This document shows positions 8,299 through 16,120 of a stretch of DNA of 64,000 nucleotides, one piece after another. The stretch's first letter is position 1, and each line of letters starts with the position of its first letter. The translations under genes were made by a program, and so were the position numbers. The notes beneath the pieces were generated by a model that was given only the letters and a program-made list of their open reading frames with translations, searched no databases and was not told the origin of the DNA. Origin of the DNA: Roseomonas alba (GTDB lineage: Bacteria > Pseudomonadota > Alphaproteobacteria > Acetobacterales > Acetobacteraceae); NCBI RefSeq assembly GCF_019430885.1, contig NZ_JAHYBZ010000007.1, positions 1-64,000 of the forward strand, written 5' to 3'.

Positions 8299-8719
8299 CG
8301 CCTCGCTTTGCCGATGCGCACCGCATGCTGGTGATGTTCCGCCATGTCGGACAGGCCGAGGTCCATGACGTAGGCGATGTCGCCCCAGAAATGGGCGAGG
8401 TCGAAATAGGCCTCGAGCAGCGCCTCGGCTGTCAGGAAGCCGCCGGCGCCATCCCGAAAAAACCCAGGACCGCCGCCATGGCCGCGGACCAGTCCGACGG
8501 CGGCATCTTGTCGATCGCGGAAGGCGGGAGGCCGGCCAGGCCGCCGATCATCTTCGCCATGGCCGAGGTGTCGATGATGATGCTGCCGTCTTCCGCGCCG
8601 ATGCGGAACGGCATGCCGCAGAGGCGGATATCCTTCCCCGTCGGCTCCCGCAGCGTCAGTTCCGACAGCGTCTCGCCATGCGCCTCGATCGGCTTCGTCA
8701 GTGGCACGGTCGTGGTCAT
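8295..8719 (-). CDS. Tail assembly chaperone, -1 frameshift product
   Basis: If ribosomes shift -1 on TTTTTTC, the first 88 codons of the chaperone gene are joined to a second frame of 53 codons that begins with CGG at 8456 and ends at the TAA at 8295, giving about 141 residues. The extension is open, has normal codon use, and encodes a helical segment rich in Leu, Ala, Tyr, Phe and His with Tyr-Phe-Asp-Leu-Ala-His-Phe-Trp-Gly-Asp. Such G/GT-type extensions bind the tape measure in most long-tailed phages. The frame is visible; the event itself is inferred. Confidence 0.78.
8432..8719 (-). CDS. Tail assembly chaperone, short form (Mu gp41-like)
   Basis: A 95-residue chaperone that would coat the tape measure protein during tube assembly. 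It begins with Pro-Leu-Thr-Lys-Pro-Ile and continues with Glu-Leu-Thr-Leu-Arg-Glu-Pro-Thr-Gly-Lys-Asp, the typical start of phage tail assembly chaperones of the Mu gp41/E class. It lies between the tube and tape-measure genes, the universal place for this protein. A slippery heptamer near its 3' end allows a longer product (separate entry). Confidence 0.88.
   Translation of the reverse strand: MTTTVPLTKPIEAHGETLSELTLREPTGKDIRLCGMPFRIGAEDGSIIIDTSAMAKMIGGLAGLPPSAIDKMPPSDWSAAMAAVLGFFGMAPAAS
8456..8462 (-). promoter_or_regulatory. Programmed -1 ribosomal frameshift site
   Basis: On the minus strand the heptamer T TTT TTC lies exactly in the phase needed for simultaneous -1 slippage (GGT TTT TTC in frame 0). 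It is eight codons before the zero-frame stop. GC-rich sequence with GGCGCC and GGCGGC follows and could form a stimulatory structure. Confidence 0.8.
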
Positions 8720-8722
8720 GGC

Positions 8723-9088
8723 TCAGTTCATCTCCCGGCAGGACGCGCCCGTGAAGGTGATGGGCACCTGCCCTTCCGCCCCATCCAGCTTCAGTTCGCC
8801 GGACTGGAACGCGTCGGACAGGACATAGGTCGTGCCGTCGCCGAGCTCGGCGGTGACCGTCCGGCCCTTCCAGCCGAGCACCTGCTTCAGCTTCAGGTCC
8901 GGCGTCTTCGACACCGTGACGGTGATGCTGGGCGCCTTCGGCGTTTCCTTGTAGCCGTGCACCCCATCGAGGCCGGTCACAGGCTCCCGCATCACGTCGG
9001 CAGGGTCGACCTCGATCGACCCCTTCAGGGCAAGCTGCACGCTGTCCACCTTGATGTAGGCGGTGCCAGCGATCCGTTTCAGCGCCAT
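8723..9088 (-). CDS. Tail tube protein (Mu gpM type)
   Basis: A 121-residue protein forming the inner tail tube. It starts Lys-Arg-Ile-Ala-Gly-Thr-Ala-Tyr-Ile-Lys-Val-Asp, then Gly-Ser-Ile-Glu-Val-Asp, and has Gly-Val-His-Gly-Tyr-Lys-Glu at about residue 42, a pattern typical of the Phage_tube_2 family. Predicted beta strands dominate. It lies directly after the sheath gene with a 15-base gap that includes a GAAGGGGCCC ribosome-binding site, as in Mu. Confidence 0.92.
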   Translation of the reverse strand: MALKRIAGTAYIKVDSVQLALKGSIEVDPADVMREPVTGLDGVHGYKETPKAPSITVTVSKTPDLKLKQVLGWKGRTVTAELGDGTTYVLSDAFQSGELKLDGAEGQVPITFTGASCREMN

Positions 9089-9103
9089 CGGTCGGGCCCC
9101 TTC

Positions 9104-10582
9104 TCAGCTACGGAACTGCGCCAGCACGGCCAGCACGCGCAGGCCGTTGATCAGGTTCGGCGCGTAGAGCACGTCGAGCCGGCTGGTGTCGTTCAGGTTG
9201 CGCAGGACGATGGTCGCCTCGGCGAAGCCATCGGCATCCTCGACCAGCCCCTCGGCTTCCATGATCGCGTAATGCGCGACCAGTTCCGCCTTGAAGGAGG
9301 ATGGCGTGACGATCGGCTGGCCGGGCCCGAATCGCGTCCCGTCGTCGGCCAGCTTCGACCGCGCGAATTTCTGCGTCACCGTGCCCTTCAACCGGCGGAT
9401 CACCGCCATCAGGGTGAACAGCGTCTCCACGTCCAGATAGGACTGGTCCGCCATCCCCCATTTGTTGATCCGGTAGGTCGTGACCATCCGCAGGATGGAT
9501 GCCGACCCATCCGGCCCGAAGGCCGCCAGCGCGATGCCGGACGACAGCAGCGATTGCTGTTCCGTCAGCGTGAAGCGCTTGCCCGTGGGCGGCGCCAGGA
9601 CGCCGTAGATGGACAGCGTCTGCAGCGGCCGCGCCGGGTCCGCCTTCAGCGCCACGGCGGAGGCCGCCGCCGCCGCCGCGGCCCAGACGGCCGGGCAGGA
9701 CGGGCTTTCGTTCACGCCGAGCACCGACACGTGCTGCCCGTTGCGCCCGCCGCCCAGGGTCAGCAGCGCGCCAGACGTGCCGCGCGCCGAGGTCCAGACA
9801 TGCCCGTAGATCTGCTTGGCATAGGACCAGCGGCCCGCGCTGTCGTTCATCAGCGTGTCGAAGGCGGTCAGCGCCGTGCTGGTCGCCCAGGGCATGACGA
9901 TGAAGTCGAAGGGCTCATCGGCCAGCATGGCCGCGAGCGTCGTCAGGTCCGGGTCGCCGCTGCCTGCGACGCCCGCGGCGATGGTCAGGCCCACGCCGGC
10001 CGGCAGCGCCTCCCCGCCCGCGCGGCCGTAGTAGGAATGGCGCACATCGATGTCGTTGCCGCAGGTGCCGGCGTTCTTCGCGGTCAGCGTCACGACCGCG
10101 GAGGCCGCCGACGCCGTGACCGGCAGCGTGGGATTCGCCGTGACGGCAGCGGCGATGGCGGTCGCGATGGCCGTTGCGGCATCGGCGGCCGCGACCGCCA
10201 CGGTCACCAGCGCCCCCGCGACATACAGCGCGATGGTCCCGGCCGCCGTGGCGGGGCCGGTAACCGTGATGGTCTTCGTGGCCTTCACGCCAGCGCCGGC
10301 ATCGGCGACCGGCAGGATCCAGACCTCGCCGACCGGATCATTGGCGCGCCAGGCGGCCATCATGCGCGCGATCTGCGACCCCGCGCCGCACAGGTCCGCC
10401 ACCTGGTCGGCCGTCGGCACATAGGTCAGTTCGGCCGGCGTGGCGGCGACGGTCTTCTGGCCGATCAGCAGCGCGCGCTGCGTCACGGTGCTGGGGCCCG
10501 CGCGGGAATTGTCGAATTCCGCCCAGAAGAGCGGCACGCGCAGATCCGCCGGGATGGTGCTGAAGCTGATGCTCCCGCTCAT
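9104..10582 (-). CDS. Contractile tail sheath protein (Mu gpL type)
   Basis: A 492-residue sheath subunit. The start Ile-Ser-Phe-Ser-Thr-Ile-Pro-Ala-Asp-Leu-Arg-Val-Pro and the early Ala-Leu-Leu-Ile-Gly-Gln segment are characteristic of Mu-like sheaths. Residues about 120-190 form a variable Ala/Thr/Val-rich insertion domain. The conserved C-terminal part (Phe-Thr-Leu-Met-Ala-Val-Ile-Arg-Arg-Leu-Lys) holds the handshake strands that link subunits. It is the clearest evidence that the phage is a myovirus. It is followed by the tube gene. Confidence 0.95.
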   Translation of the reverse strand: MSGSISFSTIPADLRVPLFWAEFDNSRAGPSTVTQRALLIGQKTVAATPAELTYVPTADQVADLCGAGSQIARMMAAWRANDPVGEVWILPVADAGAGVKATKTITVTGPATAAGTIALYVAGALVTVAVAAADAATAIATAIAAAVTANPTLPVTASAASAVVTLTAKNAGTCGNDIDVRHSYYGRAGGEALPAGVGLTIAAGVAGSGDPDLTTLAAMLADEPFDFIVMPWATSTALTAFDTLMNDSAGRWSYAKQIYGHVWTSARGTSGALLTLGGGRNGQHVSVLGVNESPSCPAVWAAAAAAASAVALKADPARPLQTLSIYGVLAPPTGKRFTLTEQQSLLSSGIALAAFGPDGSASILRMVTTYRINKWGMADQSYLDVETLFTLMAVIRRLKGTVTQKFARSKLADDGTRFGPGQPIVTPSSFKAELVAHYAIMEAEGLVEDADGFAEATIVLRNLNDTSRLDVLYAPNLINGLRVLAVLAQFRS

Positions 10583-10592
10583 GCCTGGGCTC

Positions 10593-11225
10593 CTATGCTG
10601 GGGTGTCGAAGGTGATGGTTATGTCCGCCGCTTCCGGCCGGCCATCCGGGCCGCGGTCGCGGGGCGGCCCCGCTGGCGCGGGGAATGGGTCGATCGCCGG
10701 ATACGAGCCGGCGCGGTCCGCCGGGTCGATCGCGTCGATGACGATGCGCGCCGCGGTCAGCGGCGGCAGGCCGCGCGGCTCGAAGGCCTCGGTGAACTGC
10801 ATGTCGAGCGTGACGAGCGTCTCACCGATGATGGTGTCGCTGTCGGCGCGGAGCTGACGGGCGAACTCCATGCTCGGCAGTTCCTCCGGGATCGCGACGA
10901 AGGTCGGGTCGCCGAGCAGCACGCGGTCGACCTCGTCTTCGAGCGCATCCAGGGTGGCGTCCACCGCCTCGACCGTCGTGCCTTCCGCGCGCAGGTGGAT
11001 GACGATGGGCAGGATGGTGCGGAAGGTCGGCGCGGAAGTTCCGCCGCTGGTGGACGTGCGACGCAGCCCGTTCGCGTAGACCAGGCCCGCCGGCATCTTC
11101 CCGGCATCGACCAGCCCTTTGCCCGGCAGCGGCCAGGCGCGGGACGGATAGACACGGCCGGCGAGCAGCGGCACGGCGCGCAGGCGGGTCACCACCTGGT
11201 CGCGGATGTCGGCGCGGGTGGTCAT
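10593..11225 (-). CDS. Tail terminator-like protein
   Basis: A 210-residue protein between the head-tail connector and the sheath. The start is the ATG at 11225, overlapping the upstream stop (ATGA). The first 60 residues (Arg-Asp-Gln-Val-Val-Thr-Arg-Leu) and the later alternating strands with Leu-Asp-Ala-Leu-Glu-Asp-Glu-Val-Asp resemble lambda gpU/HK97 gp10-type terminators that cap the tube. It is longer than gpU because of a proline-rich C-terminal tail from about residue 180. The role is assigned from position and pattern, not from a strict motif. Confidence 0.65.
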   Translation of the reverse strand: MTTRADIRDQVVTRLRAVPLLAGRVYPSRAWPLPGKGLVDAGKMPAGLVYANGLRRTSTSGGTSAPTFRTILPIVIHLRAEGTTVEAVDATLDALEDEVDRVLLGDPTFVAIPEELPSMEFARQLRADSDTIIGETLVTLDMQFTEAFEPRGLPPLTAARIVIDAIDPADRAGSYPAIDPFPAPAGPPRDRGPDGRPEAADITITFDTPA

Positions 11226-11614
11226 GGGCCAGAACTGACGGGTGCGCCGCCAACGACCGGCCACGCGCCGCCGACATCGGTCGCGGCCTGCCCGCCAAGC
11301 ACGAGGCAGAAGGCATCGATGGCATCGGGCTGGACCTCCGCCACCACCCACGTCCCGCCGCCGCGCACGACACTGTCGCCCTGCTGGGGCGGGTGCCCGC
11401 CCGGCATGTCGGCAAGGCGCAGATAGACGACGGTGCGAAAGGCGGTGACCGGCGCTCCGTCCCCGTCGAAGCCGACCTCGACATGCTGGCGGTCGAAGAC
11501 GCCCGGGACGGTGAAGGACGCGCCATCGCGCAGGCGCGTGTAGACGATCGGCTCCCGCGATCCGACGATACGCATCGCCGGGATATTGAGGAGCCGATCG
11601 AAGTCCACCGGCAT
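11222..11614 (-). CDS. Head-tail attachment protein (lambda FII-like)
   Basis: A 130-residue protein starting at the ATG two bases after the capsid stop. It begins with Asp-Phe-Asp-Arg-Leu and has a small beta-barrel pattern ending with Gly-Gly-Thr-Trp-Val-Val-Ala-Glu-Val-Gln-Pro-Asp, which is typical of the Phage_attach (gpFII) family that joins head to tail. A longer upstream frame to 11836 overlaps the capsid gene and is rejected. Its place between capsid and terminator agrees with lambda-like order. Confidence 0.72.
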   Translation of the reverse strand: MPVDFDRLLNIPAMRIVGSREPIVYTRLRDGASFTVPGVFDRQHVEVGFDGDGAPVTAFRTVVYLRLADMPGGHPPQQGDSVVRGGGTWVVAEVQPDAIDAFCLVLGGQAATDVGGAWPVVGGAPVSSGP

Positions 11615-11616
11615 GG

Positions 11617-12633
11617 TCAGGTCCGGGTGGCGTAGATCAGCGTCAGCGGGCGCTTCACGATGGGCAGCGGATAGGAGAACACGTCCACGTCCACCCAGGC
11701 CTTCCGCGCGGATGGATCGATGCTCATCATCGCGTAGACCGGCAGCGCCGGCAGGTTCATCAGCTCGAAGTTCTCGTTGCTGGCCGAGAACAGCATCGAG
11801 AAGACCTCGTCGCCGCCGGCCAGCACGAAGCGGCAATGGTCGGTGTTGACGCCGACCGTCGTGCCGTCGTCGGTGCCGCGGTAGTTGATGAAGACGATGC
11901 CGCCGAAGGTGACGCGGCGGGTCGTCGTGCCGGCCAGATATTGGTCAGCCGCCGGCCGATTCAGATACCAGGTCTTCACATTCGGATGGGCGACGAAGGC
12001 GTCGAAGAAGGCATCGCCGCACAAGCCGTAGATGGTGCTGTTCGGCAGCATCCCGCCTTCTGAGTTCTTCTCCATCAGGCGCACGACGCTGCGGCACTTG
12101 CCGTCCACATCCGTGGTGTCGATGTCGAGGTTGAAGTCGATCGCCGTCGGCAGGGTCACACCCCAGAAGGCCGCCGGATCGAACAGCACCGTGGTGCCGT
12201 CGGCATCCTTCACCGACCCGGTGACGCAGCCCAGGCGCAGGTTCTCCAGCGTCAGGTCGTTCTTCTGGCGGAGCTTCTGCATGCGCCGCAGCGCGAAATC
12301 GCTGACCTCCTCGAGGTCGAGCTCGCTGCCCGGCCGGCGGAGATTGGCGAGTTCATGTGCATAGATGCGGTCGGTCTGCGCCAGGCGCACGGTGCGCACG
12401 TCGCGGATGGTCCGCTTGTCGCGCGGCGTGGTGGCCGGCGGCGCGCCGTCCGGGGTGGTCGGCACCAGGGAAAGCTGATTGCCCAGCCGCTCGATCGCGG
12501 CGGACCGGACACCGATCTTCTCCTCCGCGAAAATGCCGAGCGTGTCGAGCAGGTTCGGGATGTAGGGCGTCGCGTTCAGCAGCCGCGTGAGCGCGACGGT
12601 CGAGAAGGCGTCGTTCTGGAAGATGTTGAGCAT
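11617..12633 (-). CDS. Major capsid protein, lambda gpE family
   Basis: A 338-residue capsid protein (gpE itself is 341). The family markers are visible: an N-terminal Phe-x-Asn-Asp-Ala-Phe-Ser segment, Leu-Thr-x-Leu-Leu-Asn near residue 18, Ala-Asp/Glu-Leu-Ala-Asn-Leu-Arg around 115, Phe-Ala-Leu-Arg-Arg-Met-Gln and a C-terminal Pro-Leu-Pro-Ile-Val-Lys-Arg-Pro. No delta-domain is seen, as in lambda, where scaffold is separate. It follows the decoration gene with a short gap, as in the lambda D-E order. Confidence 0.94.
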   Translation of the reverse strand: MLNIFQNDAFSTVALTRLLNATPYIPNLLDTLGIFAEEKIGVRSAAIERLGNQLSLVPTTPDGAPPATTPRDKRTIRDVRTVRLAQTDRIYAHELANLRRPGSELDLEEVSDFALRRMQKLRQKNDLTLENLRLGCVTGSVKDADGTTVLFDPAAFWGVTLPTAIDFNLDIDTTDVDGKCRSVVRLMEKNSEGGMLPNSTIYGLCGDAFFDAFVAHPNVKTWYLNRPAADQYLAGTTTRRVTFGGIVFINYRGTDDGTTVGVNTDHCRFVLAGGDEVFSMLFSASNENFELMNLPALPVYAMMSIDPSARKAWVDVDVFSYPLPIVKRPLTLIYATRT

Positions 12634-12646
12634 GTCGGCGCCCCCT

Positions 12647-13039
12647 TCAGCGGACGATGATGCCGTAGGCGGCGAGGTCCACCGCCGCGGCCGCCTGGGC
12701 CGTGGTCAGCGTGCCGCCCGAAAGGCTCGGGTCGTATTCCAGCGCGCTTCCCTTCACCTCGGCGGCGCGCGCGATGACCGCGGCCTTCAGGTCCCCGGTC
12801 GCCGGCACGGTGCAGCCTTCCAGCAGGATCACCTTCGCGGTTTCCGTGCCGTCGGTGCCGGCATTGTCGTAGTAGACGTACTTGCTGGACGCGGTGACCA
12901 GCGCCAGCACGCTGCCCGCCTTGTAGGCGATGGCGGTGCTGCCGTTGCTCGCCAGGGTCACGACATCGCGGCTGATGAAGCCGTTGCCCTCGCTGAGGAG
13001 GAACTCCGCGGGGTGCCGCGGTTCGGTGAAGACCGTCAT
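12647..13039 (-). CDS. Head decoration protein, lambda gpD family
   Basis: A 130-residue capsid-stabilising protein. It starts with a flexible Thr-Glu-Pro-Arg-His-Pro-Ala-Glu-Phe-Leu-Leu-Ser segment; Pro-x-Glu-Phe-(Leu/Ile)-x-Ser-Glu is the usual start of this family. It continues with small beta strands including Ala-Tyr-Lys-Ala-Gly-Ser-Val-Leu and ends with a Tyr-Gly-Ile-Ile-Val strand. It lies between protease and capsid genes as in lambda (C-Nu3-D-E). Confidence 0.92.
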   Translation of the reverse strand: MTVFTEPRHPAEFLLSEGNGFISRDVVTLASNGSTAIAYKAGSVLALVTASSKYVYYDNAGTDGTETAKVILLEGCTVPATGDLKAAVIARAAEVKGSALEYDPSLSGGTLTTAQAAAAVDLAAYGIIVR

Positions 13040-13042
13040 GGG

Positions 13043-13462
13043 TCAGATCCCCTTCCAGGAATTGCCGAAGGCCCGCTTGCCGACGCGGTTCCAGTGCGCG
13101 TCCACCTGCTCGGCGGTCATGACCTGCGGCCCGCCGGGCTGCTGCGCAATGACGCCGGCACCGGGCGGGCGCGCCGCGGAGACCTCCCCGCCGACGGTGC
13201 TGGCCGCGGCCTTGACCGCGAGGAGCTCGGTGCGCACATCGGCCTCGGTCTTGTTCGACCCGATGAAGGCCGCCGCCTGGTGCGGCACGCCGGCCAGCTC
13301 GCACAGCGCGGCGATGCCCGCGGCACGGGCCTGCGCGGCGGCGTTGGCCGCAGCCTGGATCGCCGCCACGTCCGGCCCCGCGGGCGGGGCGGCGGCGGCG
13401 CCCTGCGGCGCCGGGTTGGCGGGGGGGTTGGCCGGGCTGTCGGCCTGATTGTCGTCTGCCAT
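13043..13462 (-). CDS. Nested scaffold protein (lambda Nu3 analogue)
   Basis: An in-frame ATG at 13462 inside the protease gene is preceded by GGAGG with a four-base spacer. It would give a 139-residue acidic, Ala/Pro-rich then helical protein identical to the protease C-terminus. Lambda and relatives express their scaffold Nu3 in this way from within gene C. The start site is visible; use as a separate protein is inferred. Confidence 0.65.
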   Translation of the reverse strand: MADDNQADSPANPPANPAPQGAAAAPPAGPDVAAIQAAANAAAQARAAGIAALCELAGVPHQAAAFIGSNKTEADVRTELLAVKAAASTVGGEVSAARPPGAGVIAQQPGGPQVMTAEQVDAHWNRVGKRAFGNSWKGI

Positions 13463-14392
13463 GGTGCCTCCGGCATGCTGGCTTCGCGCGGAAGGCCGGC
13501 CGCGCCCGGATTGCAGGGGGGCGGCGGCAAGGCGGATCGCCTCCGCCAGCCCGCCGATTTCGTCTGCGAGGCCCGCACGGATCGCGTCCTCGCCGAAGAA
13601 CAGGCCCGCTTCAGTCTTCACCGCCTTGGCGACGGTCATGCCCGCCGCCTTGCGGTTCGCCGCGACCGTTTCGGTGAACAGGCCATAGAGCCGCGTCACC
13701 TCGGCCTGGATCACCGCCGCCGCGTCATCGGTCAGCGGCGCATGCGGATTGCCGTCCAGCTTCCGCGCGCCAGCGGCGATCCAGGTGTAGCGATGCCCCT
13801 TCCGGGCATCCTCCTCGCTGCGGTCGACATGCAGGGACACGACGCCGATGCTGCCCACGCCACCCGATGGCGGCAGCAGGATGCGATCAGCCGCCGACAG
13901 CAGGGCATAGCCGGCGGAATAGGCCCCGGTGTTTGCCACGGCGATGATGGGCTTGGTGCCGCGCAGGGCCCGCAGCCGCGCTGACAGCTCCATCACATTC
14001 GCGGCCTCGCCGCCCGGGGTGTCCCCGTCGTAGACGATGCCGCGCACGCCCGGATCGCGCAGCGCCATCATCACGTCCCGCTCGATCGCGGCGTAGCTGC
14101 GCAGTTCGGTGCAGTCCGGCGTGACCTGCCCCGCCCGCGCCACCAGCACGCCGAGAACGGGCACGATCGCCACGCCTTCCGCCGTCACCAGGTACGGCCG
14201 ACGATCGCGCCGGGCCGCCGCCTCGTCCTCCTGGTCCATCGCGCGCGGCGCGACGACCAGCTCGACCGACGGCGCATTGCCCTGCACGCCGAGCCGGGCC
14301 CGAAGCGGCGCCATCATCGCGTCGAGCTCGAGTGGCTCGACCATCAGCGGCCGGTTGAAGATGCGCCCGGCCAGGCGCGGCAGGTCATTCAT
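13043..14392 (-). CDS. S49-family head maturation protease (lambda gpC type)
   Basis: A 449-residue SppA-like serine protease. The ATG at 14392 lies within the portal stop region (GATGAATGA) and has GAAGG upstream; the longer frame to 14548 is arginine-rich shadow. Catalytic elements are visible: Asp-Thr-Pro-Gly-Gly around residue 124, Ala-Tyr-Ser-Ala-Gly-Tyr with nucleophile S159, and Lys in Ala-Arg-Lys-Leu-Asp-Gly (about K211). From about residue 310 the protein becomes Ala/Pro/Gln-rich and disordered; this part doubles as a scaffold (nested entry). It processes the portal/scaffold during procapsid maturation. Confidence 0.92.
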   Translation of the reverse strand: MNDLPRLAGRIFNRPLMVEPLELDAMMAPLRARLGVQGNAPSVELVVAPRAMDQEDEAAARRDRRPYLVTAEGVAIVPVLGVLVARAGQVTPDCTELRSYAAIERDVMMALRDPGVRGIVYDGDTPGGEAANVMELSARLRALRGTKPIIAVANTGAYSAGYALLSAADRILLPPSGGVGSIGVVSLHVDRSEEDARKGHRYTWIAAGARKLDGNPHAPLTDDAAAVIQAEVTRLYGLFTETVAANRKAAGMTVAKAVKTEAGLFFGEDAIRAGLADEIGGLAEAIRLAAAPLQSGRGRPSARSQHAGGTMADDNQADSPANPPANPAPQGAAAAPPAGPDVAAIQAAANAAAQARAAGIAALCELAGVPHQAAAFIGSNKTEADVRTELLAVKAAASTVGGEVSAARPPGAGVIAQQPGGPQVMTAEQVDAHWNRVGKRAFGNSWKGI

Positions 14393-15899
14393 CCTTCGGC
14401 CCTTCCGGATTCTCAGGCGGCTGCTCTTCCTCGACAGGGTCGGGCGCCGGCGCGGCGGGCGCCGTGGCGGCCTTTCCCGCGAAGGCACTGCCCGTCTCGC
14501 CCAGTCCATTCCGCTGCTCGCGCGCGCGTTCCGCCGCGATCTCGGCATCCACCTCGTCCGGGTCCTCGCCGCGCGCTTCGATCACCGAGGACCGGCTGCG
14601 GAAGCCGGCATCGACCTCGTCCTTCGCCGCCTTCACGTCCTTCGCCGGATCGACCCATTCCCAGCTCGGCGGCGTCCAGGCGACACGCCCCACGCGTGCG
14701 CGATCGGCGACCAACCCAGCCGGCGTCAGCCCGCGCACGGCGCCGGACATCACCGCCAGCGGCAGCCAGGCCTTCACGATCGGGCGGCACATCTGGAAAA
14801 CCAGCACCGAATGCTGGAAGGTCGAGGCCCGCCGACGGAAATCGATCAGCGCCCCGCGCAGGTTGGAATAGTTGGCGCGGACCATGTCGCCGGTCAGGCC
14901 GACATAGGGGATGTTCAGCGCCGCCGCGGCGCGCAGCAGGTTGCGATACTGGAAGGCCTCATAACTGCCGCCGACATCAGCCGGGGCAGCGACCGAGATG
15001 TCCTCCCCGGGCTGCAGGATGATCTGCGCGCCTGGGGCGAGCTCCTGCTCCGCTGTGCCGTCGCCATTGTCCTCGGCGCCGTGCGACGATGGCTCGAATT
15101 CCGCCTGCATCTTGCGGAACACCGCGAACAGCGCGGCGGTGCGCTTCCGGTCAAGCTCGGCATCGTCATACAGATCAAGCAGCCACAGCGGCACGATGCC
15201 GCGCGCCATGCGGGTCAGGCCGCGAATCTGTCCGGCTTCCGTGCCGTCCATGATGTGCAGGACCTGGTCCGCCGGCACGCGCGTCTGGCGCCCAGCATCA
15301 CCGCGGCTCTGCGGCACCGTGTAATCCTCCGGATGCTGGCGCCAGAACCAATAGGCGACGCGGCGGCCGATCTGGTCGAATTCGACGCCCTGCCGCACGA
15401 CATTGCCATTACCGAGCGACCGGTTATCGTTGATCGGCAGCATCTCCGACGGCAGCATCTGCAATTGTAGCGGCACTAAAAGGCCATCGTCCGGGCGCCG
15501 TAGGCGCATGCGGATGAACACCTCATTCGCGATGAACAGTTCCTTCGCCGCGGCGCGTTGCTGGCCATAGAGGTCTGACTGGCCATCGGCGTCGGATTCA
15601 TCGGTCCAGGCCAGCCATGCATCGGCCAGCGCCTTCTTCAGATCCGGCCGGTCGGCCATGCCTTTCCAGCTCGGCACGATGCCGGTCCCGACCACCTGGC
15701 TCGCGAAGAAGTCGATCGCGTTGCCGGCATAGGCGTTGTTGCGCGCGAGGTAGCGGGCCCGCGCCAGCACCGTGCTTCCCGATGCAGCGATCAGCGAATT
15801 GACGTGCGCGCGCGGCGGGATGAACCGCTTCAGCCGCTGGCCGACAGCACCGGCCTCGAGACCCTGGGTCGACCCGATCGGCATCCGGGTCGCGCTCAC
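14385..15899 (-). CDS. Portal protein, lambda gpB family
   Basis: A 504-residue portal. It shows the lambda-portal markers: Ala-Arg-Tyr-Leu-Ala-Arg-Asn-Asn (residues 46-53) with Asn-Ala-Ile-Asp-Phe-Phe-Ala-Ser, Trp-x4-Asp-Ala-Asp-Gly-Gln, an Arg-Gly-Ile-Val-Pro-Leu-Trp segment and Pro-Tyr-Val-Gly-Leu-Thr-Gly-Asp. The C-terminus is acidic and disordered. The dodecameric ring is the docking site for the terminase and the start of capsid assembly. ATGA overlap with the gpW-like gene upstream. Confidence 0.94.
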   Translation of the reverse strand: MSATRMPIGSTQGLEAGAVGQRLKRFIPPRAHVNSLIAASGSTVLARARYLARNNAYAGNAIDFFASQVVGTGIVPSWKGMADRPDLKKALADAWLAWTDESDADGQSDLYGQQRAAAKELFIANEVFIRMRLRRPDDGLLVPLQLQMLPSEMLPINDNRSLGNGNVVRQGVEFDQIGRRVAYWFWRQHPEDYTVPQSRGDAGRQTRVPADQVLHIMDGTEAGQIRGLTRMARGIVPLWLLDLYDDAELDRKRTAALFAVFRKMQAEFEPSSHGAEDNGDGTAEQELAPGAQIILQPGEDISVAAPADVGGSYEAFQYRNLLRAAAALNIPYVGLTGDMVRANYSNLRGALIDFRRRASTFQHSVLVFQMCRPIVKAWLPLAVMSGAVRGLTPAGLVADRARVGRVAWTPPSWEWVDPAKDVKAAKDEVDAGFRSRSSVIEARGEDPDEVDAEIAAERAREQRNGLGETGSAFAGKAATAPAAPAPDPVEEEQPPENPEGPKDE

Positions 15900-16117
15900 A
15901 GGTGCTTCGCCCCCGGCGCATAGACAACGCGCACCGGCACCTTGCCCGGCGCTTCCAGCGCCGCGATCTGCTGGTCAAGTAGCGCGATGGTGCGCTGCAT
16001 GTCCTGCAAGGTGCGGAATTCCGTCATCCGCCCCTGGAACGACACGCGCAGCACGCCCGTCGCCATGTGGCCGAACAGCTCGGCACGCGAGGCGCGCAGT
16101 TCCTCGACCGTCGCCAT
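15896..16117 (-). CDS. Head-tail joining protein gpW-like
   Basis: A 73-residue protein between terminase large subunit and portal, where lambda has gene W. It is two helices separated by a short hairpin, with Val-Glu-Glu-Leu-Arg-Ala-Ser-Arg-Ala-Glu-Leu early and Leu-Leu-Asp-Gln-Gln-Ile-Ala-Ala-Leu late, matching the small gpW fold. In lambda gpW binds beneath the portal and stabilises packaged DNA. Confidence 0.85.
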   Translation of the reverse strand: MATVEELRASRAELFGHMATGVLRVSFQGRMTEFRTLQDMQRTIALLDQQIAALEAPGKVPVRVVYAPGAKHL

Positions 16118-16120
16118 GGG

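Noticed and set aside
8678..10615. Very long plus-strand frame over the sheath gene
   Set aside because: GC-rich antisense shadow; the sheath protein on the other strand is unambiguous.
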